Source of the DNA: JASLEW01 sp963732005
GTDB taxonomy: Bacteria; Acidobacteriota; Thermoanaerobaculia; Multivoradales; UBA5704
DNA length: 64,000 bases
Reading direction: 5' to 3'
Assembly: GCA_963732005.1 (NCBI GenBank)
Contig: CAVSXT010000004.1
Coordinates: forward strand, 1,860,001 to 1,924,000
Made by a program: the position numbers and the translations under genes
Part shown: piece after piece, positions 51,301 through 60,019 of the stretch
Layout of the letters: every line of letters begins with the position of its first letter
How positions within the stretch are numbered: the stretch's first letter is position 1
The notes under the pieces: generated by a model
What the model was told of the DNA's origin: nothing
The model's input: only the letters and a program-made list of their open reading frames with translations
Database searches by the model: none

Positions 51301-51989
51301 TTGAGCCAGCGGAAACCGTAGGGATCGACCAGCATCAGCGCGCGGTTGAGCCGCGGATCGAGCCACACCGGCGACCACTCCCAGAGGAAGAAAACCGCGA
51401 GCAGCAGCAGTCCCAGCGGGAACAGCGAGACGAGCAGCGGCCGCCGCGTCCGCTCGCCGAGGTAGAAGGAGACACCGGCGACGAAGACCAGCGCCGGCGC
51501 CGCGAACACCAGCGCCGGACGCAGGTAGTTGCCGAGCGCGAAGGGGCCGCGAATCTCCGCCGTGTGCGGATTGGGCACCAGCTGGTTGAAGACCATCGCG
51601 AACAGCAGGTGGAGGGCCAGGGCGATACCGAACACGGCAAGCACCGCCAGGAACTTCCCCCACACGTACTCGCCGGGCCCGAGCGGCGTCGCGTGCAGCA
51701 GCTCCGAGACCTTCCACTCGTCGTCCTGCACCACCGCCAGCCCGCTGGCGATGCTGACGAAGAACGAGTAGATCAGGCCGACCAGCAGCGCCAGCACGAA
51801 GGCGAAGGCGAACTCGGAGGTGATCCAAGCCTTGGTGCCGCCCACCGACGAGTCGCCGGAGCCCAGCGTGACGTTGCCGCGCGACAGGCCGAAGCTCAGC
51901 AGCAGCAGGAGCGCCAGCAGGAAAAGCAACAGCGGCCGTGACAGGGCGTGGCCGAGCTCTTGGCGGAACACCGCCGCGGCGCGCTTCAC
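48324..51989 (-). CDS. ABC-2 permease fused to M1 aminopeptidase
   Basis: This 1221-residue membrane protein joins two halves of an ABC-2 permease (about 1-640, roughly twelve hydrophobic segments; an Ala/Pro-rich linker at about 290-350) to a C-terminal M1-type metallopeptidase (about 700-1150). The zinc motif HESAH is at about residue 966 (VVTAHESAHQWWGNLIVPGK) with the third ligand in LLSEGMAHFSTLLL. The fusion is a known architecture. Start GTG 51989 overlaps the ATPase stop (GTGA). With the ATPase upstream it would form an exporter with an extracytoplasmic peptidase, perhaps processing its substrate. Confidence 0.9.
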   Translation of the reverse strand: MKRAAAVFRQELGHALSRPLLLFLLALLLLLSFGLSRGNVTLGSGDSSVGGTKAWITSEFAFAFVLALLVGLIYSFFVSIASGLAVVQDDEWKVSELLHATPLGPGEYVWGKFLAVLAVFGIALALHLLFAMVFNQLVPNPHTAEIRGPFALGNYLRPALVFAAPALVFVAGVSFYLGERTRRPLLVSLFPLGLLLLAVFFLWEWSPVWLDPRLNRALMLVDPYGFRWLNETWLRLDRGAHFYNTARIGLDAGFLASRAGFLGLGLLAVRLAERNLARRLRGARPVAGAAGTAVTAGVGEPAPAAGPAPAAAAAVAGAAWPAAAAAGNAGRPGPLAGLAMRSRQPGLWSGCLPVARAELHNLFGSPGIYLFGVLILMETILDSAVALGPFDTEVLVTPGDMAVQTLGYLSFLLCPLLMYYTVEALERDRSTGLAPISLASPTPTGSLLLGKAAANGVLAAAILAITFAGCAVTLLWQRSVPVAAGPFLLIWSLLLVPTLLLWTAFVMAVQTAFGQRTVTYGICMAALALTGYRAVTGTINWVGNWPLWRAVRWSALGPFEVDRRALLLSRLAAAGMAGCLAVIAVRAFRRREPDAMGTVHRLQPRALARRARRLAPFAPLAAVPLVAGSLLWLAVVYGFQGDAAMKQQKDYWKQNLGTWKDSPVPAIAAVDLDVTLDPPRHWFHTRGTYRLWNDRGAALARFAITGMPGWRKVTWTLDGKPYQPADRSGLYVIAPPQPLAPGARLAVGFDCEGLLPNGVSKDGGELREFILPSGAVLTSITPSFMPVLGFVEEIGVDKDNRYEPRVYPPDCYLGRTDAAFGSNSPFTTRIRVTAPAAYTVNSVGVLESESVAAGRRTVVWRSDQPVHFFNLIAGRWRVRRGQGTAIFYDPRHAYNVPAMSRVLDAARLWYSRWFYPYPWRELKLSEFAAHANYAQGFPTDISFSEGIGFLTKPDFETDAVFVVTAHESAHQWWGNLIVPGKCAGGDLLSEGMAHFSTLLLTEQVKGLAARLEFAKRLEERYGRNRHPDAERPLVEIDGSRSGDTTVTYDKGGWVFWMLLRQLGREQDLAGLRRFVADWKDSPDHPVLQDFVAAMRPFAADPAAYDAFVRQWFFQVVVPEYQLREARKRQVAAAAGDWEVTVMVRNAGSGNMPVEVAAARGRRFDAVGRPEAAYRDARATVVLGAGEERRVILRCRFEPDTVVVDPDALVLQLRRKAAAARL

Positions 51990-52858
51990 GCCGCCTGCCC
52001 CATGCGCAGCAGGTAGGCGTCCTCGAGGGTGGCGGCGACCGCCCGGAAGCCTACCGGCGGCGCGCCCTCCGGGACGTGCACCCGCACCCGGTTCTCGCCT
52101 TCGACCAGCACCGCCTGGATCACCCGGCGCTCGCGGCCCAGCGCCTCGAGGTCGCCGCGGCCGACGCGGCCTTCGAAGATCCTGCCCTCGATCGCGGCGC
52201 GCGCCGCGCTGGGCGAGGTCTCCTCCACCAAGCGGCCGGCGCGGATGATGGCGAAGCGGGGGCAGAGCACCGCCACGTCCTCGACGATGTGGGTCGAGAG
52301 CAGCACGATGCGATCGGCCGCCAGCTCGGCGAGGAGCCGGTAGAAGCGCATGCGCTCCTCGGGATCGAGCCCGGCGGTGGGCTCGTCGACGATCAGGATG
52401 CGCGGCTCGCCGGCGATCGCCTGGGCGATGCCGAGCCGCTGCCGCATCCCTCCCGAGTAGGCCTTGACCTTGCGCCCGGCGGCGGCCGACAGGTTCACCC
52501 GCTCCAACAGCTCGGCCGCCAGCCGCTCGCGGCCGCCGGGCGCTTCGACTCCCTTGAGCTGCAGCAGGTAGACCAGCATCTTCTCGCCGGTCAGATGCGG
52601 ATAGAAGCCGAACTCCTGGGGCAGGTAGCCGAGCCGCTGCCGGATGCGGCGCGGGTCGGCCACCACGTCCTCGCCGTCCAGGGTGACGCTGCCGGAGGTC
52701 GGCTCGAGCAGGCCCGCGAGGATGCGCATCAGCGTCGTCTTGCCGGCGCCGTTCGGCCCCAGCAGGCCGAACATCCCGGGCGGCACGTCGAGGTCGATGC
52801 CCGCCAGGGCGGTGACCGGCCCTGGATAGATCTTGATCAGCGAACGCACGCTCAGCAT
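51986..52858 (-). CDS. ABC transporter ATP-binding protein
   Basis: This 290-residue ATPase has Walker A GPNGAGKTTLMRIL, Q-loop YLPQEFGFYP, signature YSGGMRQRLGIAQA, Walker B ILIVDEPTAGLDP and switch His in VLLSTHIVEDV. It powers the permease-M1 fusion encoded next. ATG 52858 has GAGGAG 8 bp before it; the frame is open to 52900. Confidence 0.96.
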   Translation of the reverse strand: MLSVRSLIKIYPGPVTALAGIDLDVPPGMFGLLGPNGAGKTTLMRILAGLLEPTSGSVTLDGEDVVADPRRIRQRLGYLPQEFGFYPHLTGEKMLVYLLQLKGVEAPGGRERLAAELLERVNLSAAAGRKVKAYSGGMRQRLGIAQAIAGEPRILIVDEPTAGLDPEERMRFYRLLAELAADRIVLLSTHIVEDVAVLCPRFAIIRAGRLVEETSPSAARAAIEGRIFEGRVGRGDLEALGRERRVIQAVLVEGENRVRVHVPEGAPPVGFRAVAATLEDAYLLRMGQAA

Positions 52859-52978
52859 GGTGCTCTCCTCGTGCCTGAGTACGACCCACACGGACCCCAT
52901 GTTTCAACCGGCCGGCGCCGGGGCCCATGGTATCGTCGTCGATACGAAGTGGATCCAAGGCGAACGGGAGGCGGCGAG

Positions 52979-53956
52979 ATGAGCAAGGGACTGCGACGGA
53001 TCGCGTTCGTGGTGCTGTCGACCGGCGTCGCCGCGGTGCCGGCATACGGCTGGGGCAACGGCGGGCACATGGCGGTGGCGTACGTCGCCTATCAGAATCT
53101 CACGCCGCAAGTCCGCGACCGGGTGGATGCGCTGATCAAACTGAATCCCAGCTATCAGGCCTGGATGGCGCTGCTTCCTGCCAACACCTCGCCTGCCACC
53201 AAGAGCGAGATGCTGTTCATGATCGCGGCCACCTGGCCCGACCAGATCAAATCGGACGGTCAGCACAAGTCCGACGGCACGGCCGGCGGCGACCGCCCTC
53301 CCGACGACGGGACTGCCGGCCAGAACGTCGGCTATGCCGACGTGGCGATGCACAAATATTGGCACTTCATCGACGAGCCGTTCTCGCAGGACGGGACGCC
53401 CTTGCACGATCCGCCAACACCGAATGCCGAGACCCAGATCGCCGCCTTTCGCGCCACCTTGGCCTCCGACAGCCCGGATGCGCTGAAGTCGTATGACCTG
53501 GTCTGGCTTCTCCACCTGGTGGGCGACGTGCACCAGCCGCTGCATTGCGCCTCGCGCTTCAGTCATGCCGATCCCGACGGCGACAACGGCGGCAACAAGG
53601 TCGCGGTGTGCGCCGGCGGCAAGGGCAAGGCGAAGGCCGGGTGCAAAGGCGAGCTGCACGCCTTTTGGGACGATCTCTTCGGCACCAGCCCCAAACCGGG
53701 CCCCGCCATGAAGGTAGGCAGGAGCCTGCCGGCGGCGGCAGCCGACAAGGCCGGCGATCTGGACACGACCCATTGGGTTCAGGAGAGCTTCGACGACGCC
53801 GCCCACCTGGTCTACGTGAACCCGCCCATCGGCCTCGGCGATGGGCCGTTCCAGATCACCCCGGCCTACCGCAAGGCGGCCCTGTCGCTGGCCAGGGAGC
53901 GTGTCGCCGTCGCCGGTTCCCGGCTGGCCAACGTTCTCGACAAAGAGCTGAAGTGA
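52979..53956 (+). CDS. S1/P1 family secreted nuclease
   Basis: This 325-residue zinc nuclease has a signal peptide ending at AYG, so the mature protein starts WGNGGHMAVAYVA, whose N-terminal Trp and His bind zinc in this family. Other ligands are in MHKYWHFID, LLHLVGDVHQPLHCASRFSH, the DPDGDNGGNKVAV segment and LHAFWDDLFG. Members cut single-stranded DNA and RNA. A 6-bp palindrome (GTATCG-TCGT-CGATAC, around 52930-52945) lies between this gene and the divergent ABC ATPase gene. Ribosome-binding GGGAGGCGG precedes the ATG. Confidence 0.95.
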   Translation: MSKGLRRIAFVVLSTGVAAVPAYGWGNGGHMAVAYVAYQNLTPQVRDRVDALIKLNPSYQAWMALLPANTSPATKSEMLFMIAATWPDQIKSDGQHKSDGTAGGDRPPDDGTAGQNVGYADVAMHKYWHFIDEPFSQDGTPLHDPPTPNAETQIAAFRATLASDSPDALKSYDLVWLLHLVGDVHQPLHCASRFSHADPDGDNGGNKVAVCAGGKGKAKAGCKGELHAFWDDLFGTSPKPGPAMKVGRSLPAAAADKAGDLDTTHWVQESFDDAAHLVYVNPPIGLGDGPFQITPAYRKAALSLARERVAVAGSRLANVLDKELK

Positions 53957-54022
53957 CGGAACAGGCGCCTTTCCAGCCTCCCGTACCGGGCGCCGGCAGC
54001 TTCCAGCCCGCGGTCGAGGCGA

Positions 54023-57000
54023 TCACTGGAAGTAACCGTTGACGTCGATCACCACGTGCACGCTGCCGGGGTTGCCGGCCACCTGCGGATGCACCACCAG
54101 CGTGCCCTGGCCACCGGCCGCCAACCCGGCCACCAGGTTGTTGGCCAGCACCCGCCCACCGGGGAAGTTGATCGTGCTGGTCGTGGGCGGGTCCGAGCTC
54201 ACGTCCGGATAGACGCTGAGGAACCCCGCGCCGGTCGGCCCCACGACGGTGACGTTGGCCGCCACCGCCTTGGCGCTGATCGGCACCCCGCACTTGGCGC
54301 CCACCTGCACCGCGGCCTGGGTGCCGGAGGCGAGCGGGCTGCCGTCGCGCGAGTCGAAGACGCGGCAGGGAGGCACCGTGTAGTAGCACAGGCCGCCGGC
54401 CGCCCCGCACTCCGGCGTGCCGCCCGCCACGGCGATCACCTGCTGCGCGGTGTTGGCGCTCGCCAGGCCGCGCGAGTCGGCGACCTTCAGACGCGCCGGG
54501 AACTCGCCGTCGAGCACGTAGGTGTGGTTGGCCACCGGCGCGGCCTGGGTGACCGGCGGCGAGCCGTCGCCGAAATCGAAGGTGTACGAGGCGACGGTGT
54601 CGCACATGTCGGGGTCGGTCGAGCCGGAGCCGTCGAAGGCGACGGAGAGCGGCGCCGGCCCGCCCTGCGGCGCCGCCGCCAGCTGGGCGATCGGCGGGTT
54701 GTTGGGCTCGCAGGAGCGGTTGCCGGCCAGGGTGTAGCCGCTGCTGCCGGTCGAGTCGACGGTCAGCAGCACCACGCCGACCGTCTGCTGGGTGATGGCG
54801 TTGATGTTGCCGAAGCTGTCGCCCGCCGCCGGCGGCGGCAGCGTGGCCGGCGGCGGGTTCAGGTTGAAGGTCAGCTTCGACAGCGACAGCACGATGGTGA
54901 TCGTGCCGTCGCTGGTGAAGCCGCTGCCGGCGTCGGCGTTGCCGTCGGTGGTCAGCTGCCGCACCCCGCCGGTGCCGGAGGAGGTGTGGCCGTAGACGAA
55001 CTGCACGCCGGTCGGATTGCCGCTGCCGTTGGCAACCATGGCGACGAAGTATTCGGTGCCGTTGGCCCGGCTGAAGAAGACGGTCCATTGCGCCTGCGGC
55101 GGCACCACGGTGAGATCGGCGACCTTGAGGGTGAACACCAGCTGATTCGAGCAGGACTCGAGCCACGGCTCGGCCAGTGACACCGAGGTGATGTCGAGCT
55201 CGGTGTTGGCCGGCGCGCCGGTCTGATCGCCGGCCGGATCGGTGAGCACGGTGATGCCGGGCAGCACGCAGGCGCTCTGCACGCTGCCGGCGACCACCGT
55301 GAGCTCGCCGCAGGACGGCCCCTCGCCGCGGGCGTTGACGGCGGTGACGCGGTAGAAGTACGGGGTGTTGGCGGCGGCCGTGGCGTCCAGGAACGACGGC
55401 TTGCCGGCGCCGATCGTGGCGAGCAGCGTCTCGCCGCCGCTCGTCGTGCCGCGGTAGACGTTGTAACCGGTGAGCGGCGTGCCGCCGCTGTCGGGCGCCT
55501 CCCAGGTGACGGTGACGGCGCCGCCCTGGCGCACCGCCGACAGCGGCAGCGGGGCCGGCGGCGCCGCGGGCTCCGGCGGATCGAAGGCGGCCAGCAGCCG
55601 GCGCCCGCCGGACTGTCGCACCACCGTCCCCTTGGCGCTGCGCGACGACGACGAGGGCGAGCTGGCGGTGCAGCCCGGCGCCACGCAGCCGTCGGCGAAC
55701 GCGGCCACCAGCCGCCCCTCCCGGTCGATGGTGACGTCGTTGAAATCGAGCATGTTGCGGTCGGCGCCGCAGGTGGTGCCGCCGGTGCAGATCGAGCCCA
55801 CCTGCACCGGATCGTCAGGCGTCGCATCCACCAGGAACCACGAATTGCCGCCGTCGAAGGTGGTGGCCACGTAGAAGTGCCAGATGCCCTGGAAATTGAC
55901 GGTGTCCTGGTAGTTGCCGCCGGTCGGCGTGCCGAGGAAGCCGAAGGCGGCGCGGTTGTCGTCGCCCGCCACCACCACCGGGAAGACCGAGTTCTGGATG
56001 CCGAGCGCGGCGCCGGCGTCGACGTTGTTCTGCCAGCTCTGGCCGTGGTCGTGCGACACCGCGACGTGCGGGTGGCCGTCGCCGTTCTGCCAGCCGAGAT
56101 AGATGGTGCCGTTGGCGCCGATCCCCACCGACGGATCGCCGCCGCCGCTCGAGCCGGGCACCGTGTAGTCGTTCCAGGAGACGCCGTTGTCGCTCGACAC
56201 CGCCACGCCCTGCGTGCCCGAGCCGGTGGCGCACGAGGAGTTGGGAACGTACACCGTGCCGTCGTTCGGGGCCACCTTGACGTGGCCGTGGATGCCGCCG
56301 GTGCATTGGGTGACGGTGAAGATATCGACGCCGGGCAGGTAGGTCAGGCCGCCGTCGAGGCTCAGGCCGCACTCGGCGCCGCCGGCGACATTCTGGGAGC
56401 AGTAGTAGACGGCGCGCGGGTAGAGGGGATGGGGCGGCGCGCCGGCGGCGAAGGGCCCGCCGCCCAGGGTCTCGTGATCGGGACCCTGATCGGACGGCCC
56501 GCCCTGGGCCTGGGTCCAGCTGCCGCCGTCGTCGTCGGAGAAGGCGATGCGGCTCTGGCCGCCCGAGAGCTGGCACTGGTAGATGCGGCCGGTCGCATGG
56601 TCGCCGAAACCGATCGGGTCGAGGGTGGTCACCCCCTCGGTGGGGCTGGTGACGTCCTCCCATAGGCTGCGGGCCGGTGACGAGCAGTCGTCGAAGCTCA
56701 CCCGCAACTCGTTCTCGTTGGCGGTAAAGAACGCCACTCCGCCGGTGTTCACGCTGCCGTGGCGCAGGCTGCCCTGGTTCGGGTTCCAGTCGACGCTGAT
56801 CGACGGCTCGCCGGAGGCCTCGGCGATCCCCGGCGGGGCGGCGTAGGTCTGGTAGCGCGGCGGGATGCCGGGCGGCGGTGGCGGTGGCGCGGGGATCGGC
56901 AGCAGGCTGATGGTGCCGGTGAAGCTCTGCCCTGCCGGGTTGAACGGCGCCACCATCACCGTGTAGCTGCCGTTGACCGCCGGCAGGGTCACGGCCTCGG

Positions 57001-57397
57001 GGTCATTGCTGGTCGCCGACTCCCCGACCAGCGAGTTGCCGGCGTCGAAGACGTAGAGGTCGAAGTCCGCCGTCGTCAGCGGCCATTGGATCTGGATCTT
57101 GACCCGGTTCGCCGCGGCCACGGCCGGCGACAGGGAGACGGTGAGCGCGAACTGGTCGCAGGCCAGCGCCGCGTTGCAGATCGGCGTGCCGTTGGCCTGG
57201 GCGGACGCATTGCTGGTAAAAAAGGGACCGGCCGTATAGGTCACCGGACCGCTGGCGTCGGTGATGGTGCCGGCTGGCGGCGTCGCCGCGAAGCCGGTGC
57301 CGGCGGCTGGACCCAGCGCCGCCACGGCAATGAGGCCGGCGACGGTGACAGTGTAGAGATCGGTACGAAGGAACGCCCTGCGTGGTGCCGGCGGCAT
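54023..57397 (-). CDS. large secreted mosaic protein (PPC, BNR-like, fibronectin III and PKD domains)
   Basis: This 1124-residue secreted protein starts at ATG 57397 with GGGAGGAAGT just before it. A signal peptide covers about 10-36. Next is a PPC-like domain (ADFDLYVFDAGNSLVGES, GSYTVMVAPFNPAGQSFTG), then a BNR/sialidase-like propeller (residues about 160-570: NELRVSFDDCSSPARSLWED, IAFSDDDGGSWTQA), a fibronectin III domain (TVTWEAPDSGGTPLTGYNVY), a beta domain (ITSVSLAEPWLESCSNQLVF), a PKD domain (FDGSGSTDPDMCDTVASYTF) and a C-terminal beta domain (VPPCRVFDSRDGSPLASGTQ ... VHVVIDVNGYFQ). No catalytic site is evident, so it may be an adhesin or glycan-binding protein. Confidence 0.82.
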   Translation of the reverse strand: MPPAPRRAFLRTDLYTVTVAGLIAVAALGPAAGTGFAATPPAGTITDASGPVTYTAGPFFTSNASAQANGTPICNAALACDQFALTVSLSPAVAAANRVKIQIQWPLTTADFDLYVFDAGNSLVGESATSNDPEAVTLPAVNGSYTVMVAPFNPAGQSFTGTISLLPIPAPPPPPPGIPPRYQTYAAPPGIAEASGEPSISVDWNPNQGSLRHGSVNTGGVAFFTANENELRVSFDDCSSPARSLWEDVTSPTEGVTTLDPIGFGDHATGRIYQCQLSGGQSRIAFSDDDGGSWTQAQGGPSDQGPDHETLGGGPFAAGAPPHPLYPRAVYYCSQNVAGGAECGLSLDGGLTYLPGVDIFTVTQCTGGIHGHVKVAPNDGTVYVPNSSCATGSGTQGVAVSSDNGVSWNDYTVPGSSGGGDPSVGIGANGTIYLGWQNGDGHPHVAVSHDHGQSWQNNVDAGAALGIQNSVFPVVVAGDDNRAAFGFLGTPTGGNYQDTVNFQGIWHFYVATTFDGGNSWFLVDATPDDPVQVGSICTGGTTCGADRNMLDFNDVTIDREGRLVAAFADGCVAPGCTASSPSSSSRSAKGTVVRQSGGRRLLAAFDPPEPAAPPAPLPLSAVRQGGAVTVTWEAPDSGGTPLTGYNVYRGTTSGGETLLATIGAGKPSFLDATAAANTPYFYRVTAVNARGEGPSCGELTVVAGSVQSACVLPGITVLTDPAGDQTGAPANTELDITSVSLAEPWLESCSNQLVFTLKVADLTVVPPQAQWTVFFSRANGTEYFVAMVANGSGNPTGVQFVYGHTSSGTGGVRQLTTDGNADAGSGFTSDGTITIVLSLSKLTFNLNPPPATLPPPAAGDSFGNINAITQQTVGVVLLTVDSTGSSGYTLAGNRSCEPNNPPIAQLAAAPQGGPAPLSVAFDGSGSTDPDMCDTVASYTFDFGDGSPPVTQAAPVANHTYVLDGEFPARLKVADSRGLASANTAQQVIAVAGGTPECGAAGGLCYYTVPPCRVFDSRDGSPLASGTQAAVQVGAKCGVPISAKAVAANVTVVGPTGAGFLSVYPDVSSDPPTTSTINFPGGRVLANNLVAGLAAGGQGTLVVHPQVAGNPGSVHVVIDVNGYFQ

Positions 57398-57529
57398 ACT
57401 TCCTCCCTTGGCTGCGGGCTCCCGATCCCTCCCGCTGTGTCGCCACCACGCCGTTGCAAGAAAAAGGCCTGCTCCGGCTCGCGATCGCCGCCGTAACCTC
57501 TCATTCAAAATGATTTACAGATGCAAATG

Positions 57530-57592
57530 TCTAGACGCTCGGGCGCGATGGCCGGCTCCCGCGCCGCCGGCCGGCCGCTCCTTCTAGACGCT
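57530..57592. repeat. 10-bp direct repeats in the region before the kinase gene
   Basis: TCTAGACGCT occurs at 57530-57539 and 57583-57592, 53 bp apart, each containing the palindrome TCTAGA. They lie in the 280-bp region between the two divergent genes (57397 and 57678) and could be regulator sites. Nothing else is distinct there. Confidence 0.35.
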
Positions 57593-57677
57593 AGCTCGAC
57601 GTAACAGGCCCACTGAGGGTAGGGTACGCTAGCAGGCTTGCCAGCCGCGGTCGGCAGGGAGAGGAGGGGGACCCGGG

Positions 57678-59930
57678 TTGCAAAGACACGAGCGTCGCCT
57701 GGTGGTGACCTTGTTGGTTGCGGCCGCCGTCCTGGCGCTCAACGGCGTGTGGGCGGGAGATGCCCTGCGGACCCTGATCGCCGATGCCGGTTGGCACTCG
57801 CATACCAACGAGGTCATTGCGCAAATCGAGGGACTGCGCTCGACGATCGCGGAGTCTACCGCCGCGGTGCGGGGCTACTTGTTGAGCGGCCAGGATCCCT
57901 ACCTCAGGAGCTTCTACGCCGCGGTGGAACGCTACCACCGGGCCACTGCGAAGGTGCAGCAGCTCACCGTCGACAACCCTTCCCAGGAGCGGCGCATCGC
58001 GCTCCTCAATCAGGCCATGGGCGTCCGGTTGGCCCTGGCCGCCGATGCCATCGCAGCACGGCAGCAGGAGGGTTTCGACGCCGCTCGCCGGATCTTGGTG
58101 GGCCGCGCCAACGACGCCGCGGTGGCGCAGGTCGGCGACCTGCTGCAGGCGCTCGAGCAGGAGGAGCTGCGGCTGCTGGCACTGCGCGGCAGCCGCTCGC
58201 ATGCCAGCGAGCGGGCCGCCAGCCTCGCCTTCCTGCTGGCGAACCTGCTGGCGGCCGCTTTGCTGATGACGGTTTGGGGCCTGAACCGCACCGCCGGCCA
58301 GGAGCGCCTGCAGCATCAGGAGGCGATCGGCAACGAACGCGAATGGCTGGCCACCACCCTGGGGAGCATCGGCGACGGCGTCCTGGCGACCGACGCGGCG
58401 GGCCGCGTCCGGTTCTTCAACGCGGTCACCGTGCGGCTGACCGGCTGGAGCGCCGAGGAGGCGATCGGCCGGCCGGTCGCGGAGGTGTTCCAGATCGTCA
58501 ACGAGCACACCCGCGAGCCGGTCGAGAGCCCGGTGGCGCGGGCGCTGCGCGAGGGGGTGATCGTCGGCCTCGCCAACCACACGCTGCTGCTGTCGCGCAC
58601 CGGCGAGGCGACACCGATCGACGACAGCGCCGCGCCGATCCGCGGCCGCGACGGCCGGACCCTGGGGGTGGTGATGGTGTTCCGCGACGTCGCCGAGCGC
58701 AAGCGGGTGGAGCGGGAGCGCGAGCGGCTGCTCGACCTCGAGCGCCAGAGCCGCTACGCCGCGGAGAGCGCCAGCCGCGCCAAGGACAGCTTCCTGGCGA
58801 CCGTGTCGCACGAGCTGCGGACGCCGCTCGGCGCCATCCTGGGTTGGGCGGGCATCCTGCGCGCCGGCAACGCCGACGTCGCCACCGTCGATCGCGCCGC
58901 CGCGATCATCGATCGCAACGCCCGCGTCCAGGCCAAGCTGGTGGACGACATGCTGGACATCTCGCGCATCGTCTCCGGCAAGTTCCAGATCGAGCCGGCC
59001 GAGATCGACCCCGGCAGGGTGGTGGCGGCGGCGGTCGACTCCCTGCGCCCGGCCGCCGAGGAGGCGGGGATTCGCATCGAGCTGCTGGTCGAGCCGCTGC
59101 CAGGGCCGGTCGTCGCCGATCCCGAGCGCCTGCAGCAGGTGGTCTGGAACCTGCTGGCCAACGCCATCAAGTTCAGTCCCCGGGGCAGCCCGGTGACGGT
59201 GGCGCTGCGTCAGGCCGGCGACCGGGTGCAGATCGAGATCCGCGACCAGGGCATCGGCATCGCCCCGGAGCGCCTGCCGCAGGTCTTCGAGCGCTTCTGG
59301 CAGGCGGACACCAGCTCGACGCGGCGCCACGGCGGCCTCGGCCTCGGGCTGGCGATCGTCCGCCACCTGGTCGAGATGCACGGCGGCAGGGTCAAGGCGG
59401 AGAGCTGCGGCGAGGGTTACGGCGCGGCCTTCATCGTCGAGATCCCGGTGTGCGGGCCGCAGGGCCCGGCAGCGGCAGCCGGCGGCAGGAAGGCGGCGGC
59501 CGGTGCGGCGGCGGCGCTCGGCGCGCCGCTGCTGGGGCGCGAGGTGTTGCGCGGCGCCCGCCTGCTGGTGGTCGACGACGAGGCCGATGCCGCGGAATGG
59601 GTGTCGGAGCTGCTGCGCTCGGCGGGCGCGGAGGTGCGCACCACCAATTCCGCGGCGGCCGGCATCGCGGAGCTGCGCAGCTGGCACCCCGACCTGATGA
59701 TCGCCGACGTCGGCATGCCCGGCGAGGACGGCTACAGCCTGATGAAGCGTGTGCGCGCCCTCGCCCCCGAAGAGGGCCGCCAGACCCCGGGCCTGGCGCT
59801 CACCGCGCACGCCCGCCCGGACGACCGCATGCGTGCCCTGTCGGTGGGCTTCCAGATGCACGCCGCGAAGCCGATCGATCCCGTCGAGCTGCTGATCATC
59901 ACCGCCAGCCTGCTCAACCGCCCGCTGTAG
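57678..59930 (+). CDS. membrane hybrid sensor histidine kinase (CHASE3-PAS-HisKA-HATPase-REC)
   Basis: This 750-residue kinase has two membrane helices (about 7-26 and 184-204) around a CHASE3-like periplasmic sensor, a PAS domain (about 222-340: TLGSIGDGVLATDAAGRVRF), the HisKA box with His378 (FLATVSHELRTPLGAILGW), a catalytic domain with N box VVWNLLANAIKFSPRGS and G boxes DQGIGI and GGLGLGLAIVRHL, and a receiver domain with the phospho-acceptor Asp677 (LMIADVGMPGEDG). The signal and the output partner are not encoded nearby. The start is TTG 57678 with GAGGAGGGG 7 bp upstream. Confidence 0.95.
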   Translation: MQRHERRLVVTLLVAAAVLALNGVWAGDALRTLIADAGWHSHTNEVIAQIEGLRSTIAESTAAVRGYLLSGQDPYLRSFYAAVERYHRATAKVQQLTVDNPSQERRIALLNQAMGVRLALAADAIAARQQEGFDAARRILVGRANDAAVAQVGDLLQALEQEELRLLALRGSRSHASERAASLAFLLANLLAAALLMTVWGLNRTAGQERLQHQEAIGNEREWLATTLGSIGDGVLATDAAGRVRFFNAVTVRLTGWSAEEAIGRPVAEVFQIVNEHTREPVESPVARALREGVIVGLANHTLLLSRTGEATPIDDSAAPIRGRDGRTLGVVMVFRDVAERKRVERERERLLDLERQSRYAAESASRAKDSFLATVSHELRTPLGAILGWAGILRAGNADVATVDRAAAIIDRNARVQAKLVDDMLDISRIVSGKFQIEPAEIDPGRVVAAAVDSLRPAAEEAGIRIELLVEPLPGPVVADPERLQQVVWNLLANAIKFSPRGSPVTVALRQAGDRVQIEIRDQGIGIAPERLPQVFERFWQADTSSTRRHGGLGLGLAIVRHLVEMHGGRVKAESCGEGYGAAFIVEIPVCGPQGPAAAAGGRKAAAGAAAALGAPLLGREVLRGARLLVVDDEADAAEWVSELLRSAGAEVRTTNSAAAGIAELRSWHPDLMIADVGMPGEDGYSLMKRVRALAPEEGRQTPGLALTAHARPDDRMRALSVGFQMHAAKPIDPVELLIITASLLNRPL

Positions 59931-59964
59931 GCCGAGCGCCCGGCGACCGTCTGCCGAGACGAGG

Positions 59965-60000
59965 TATCATCCCCGTTTCTGCCCGCGACCTTCCGCGGGC
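59965..60000 (+). promoter_or_regulatory. proS promoter element and leader hairpin
   Basis: A -10-like TATCAT (59965-59970) is followed by a 7-bp perfect stem (59981-59987 with 59994-60000), 20 nt before ATG 60020. No T-box features are seen. The hairpin is likely a leader element. Confidence 0.4.
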
Positions 60001-60019
60001 ACCGGACAGCGAGCGAGCC

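Noticed and set aside
52927..53496. 189-codon plus-strand frame overlapping the S1/P1 nuclease gene
   Set aside because: Out-of-frame copy of the nuclease region; Arg/Gly-rich.
57591..59861. 756-codon minus-strand open frame opposite the histidine kinase
   Set aside because: The sense gene carries all kinase motifs; this frame has none.
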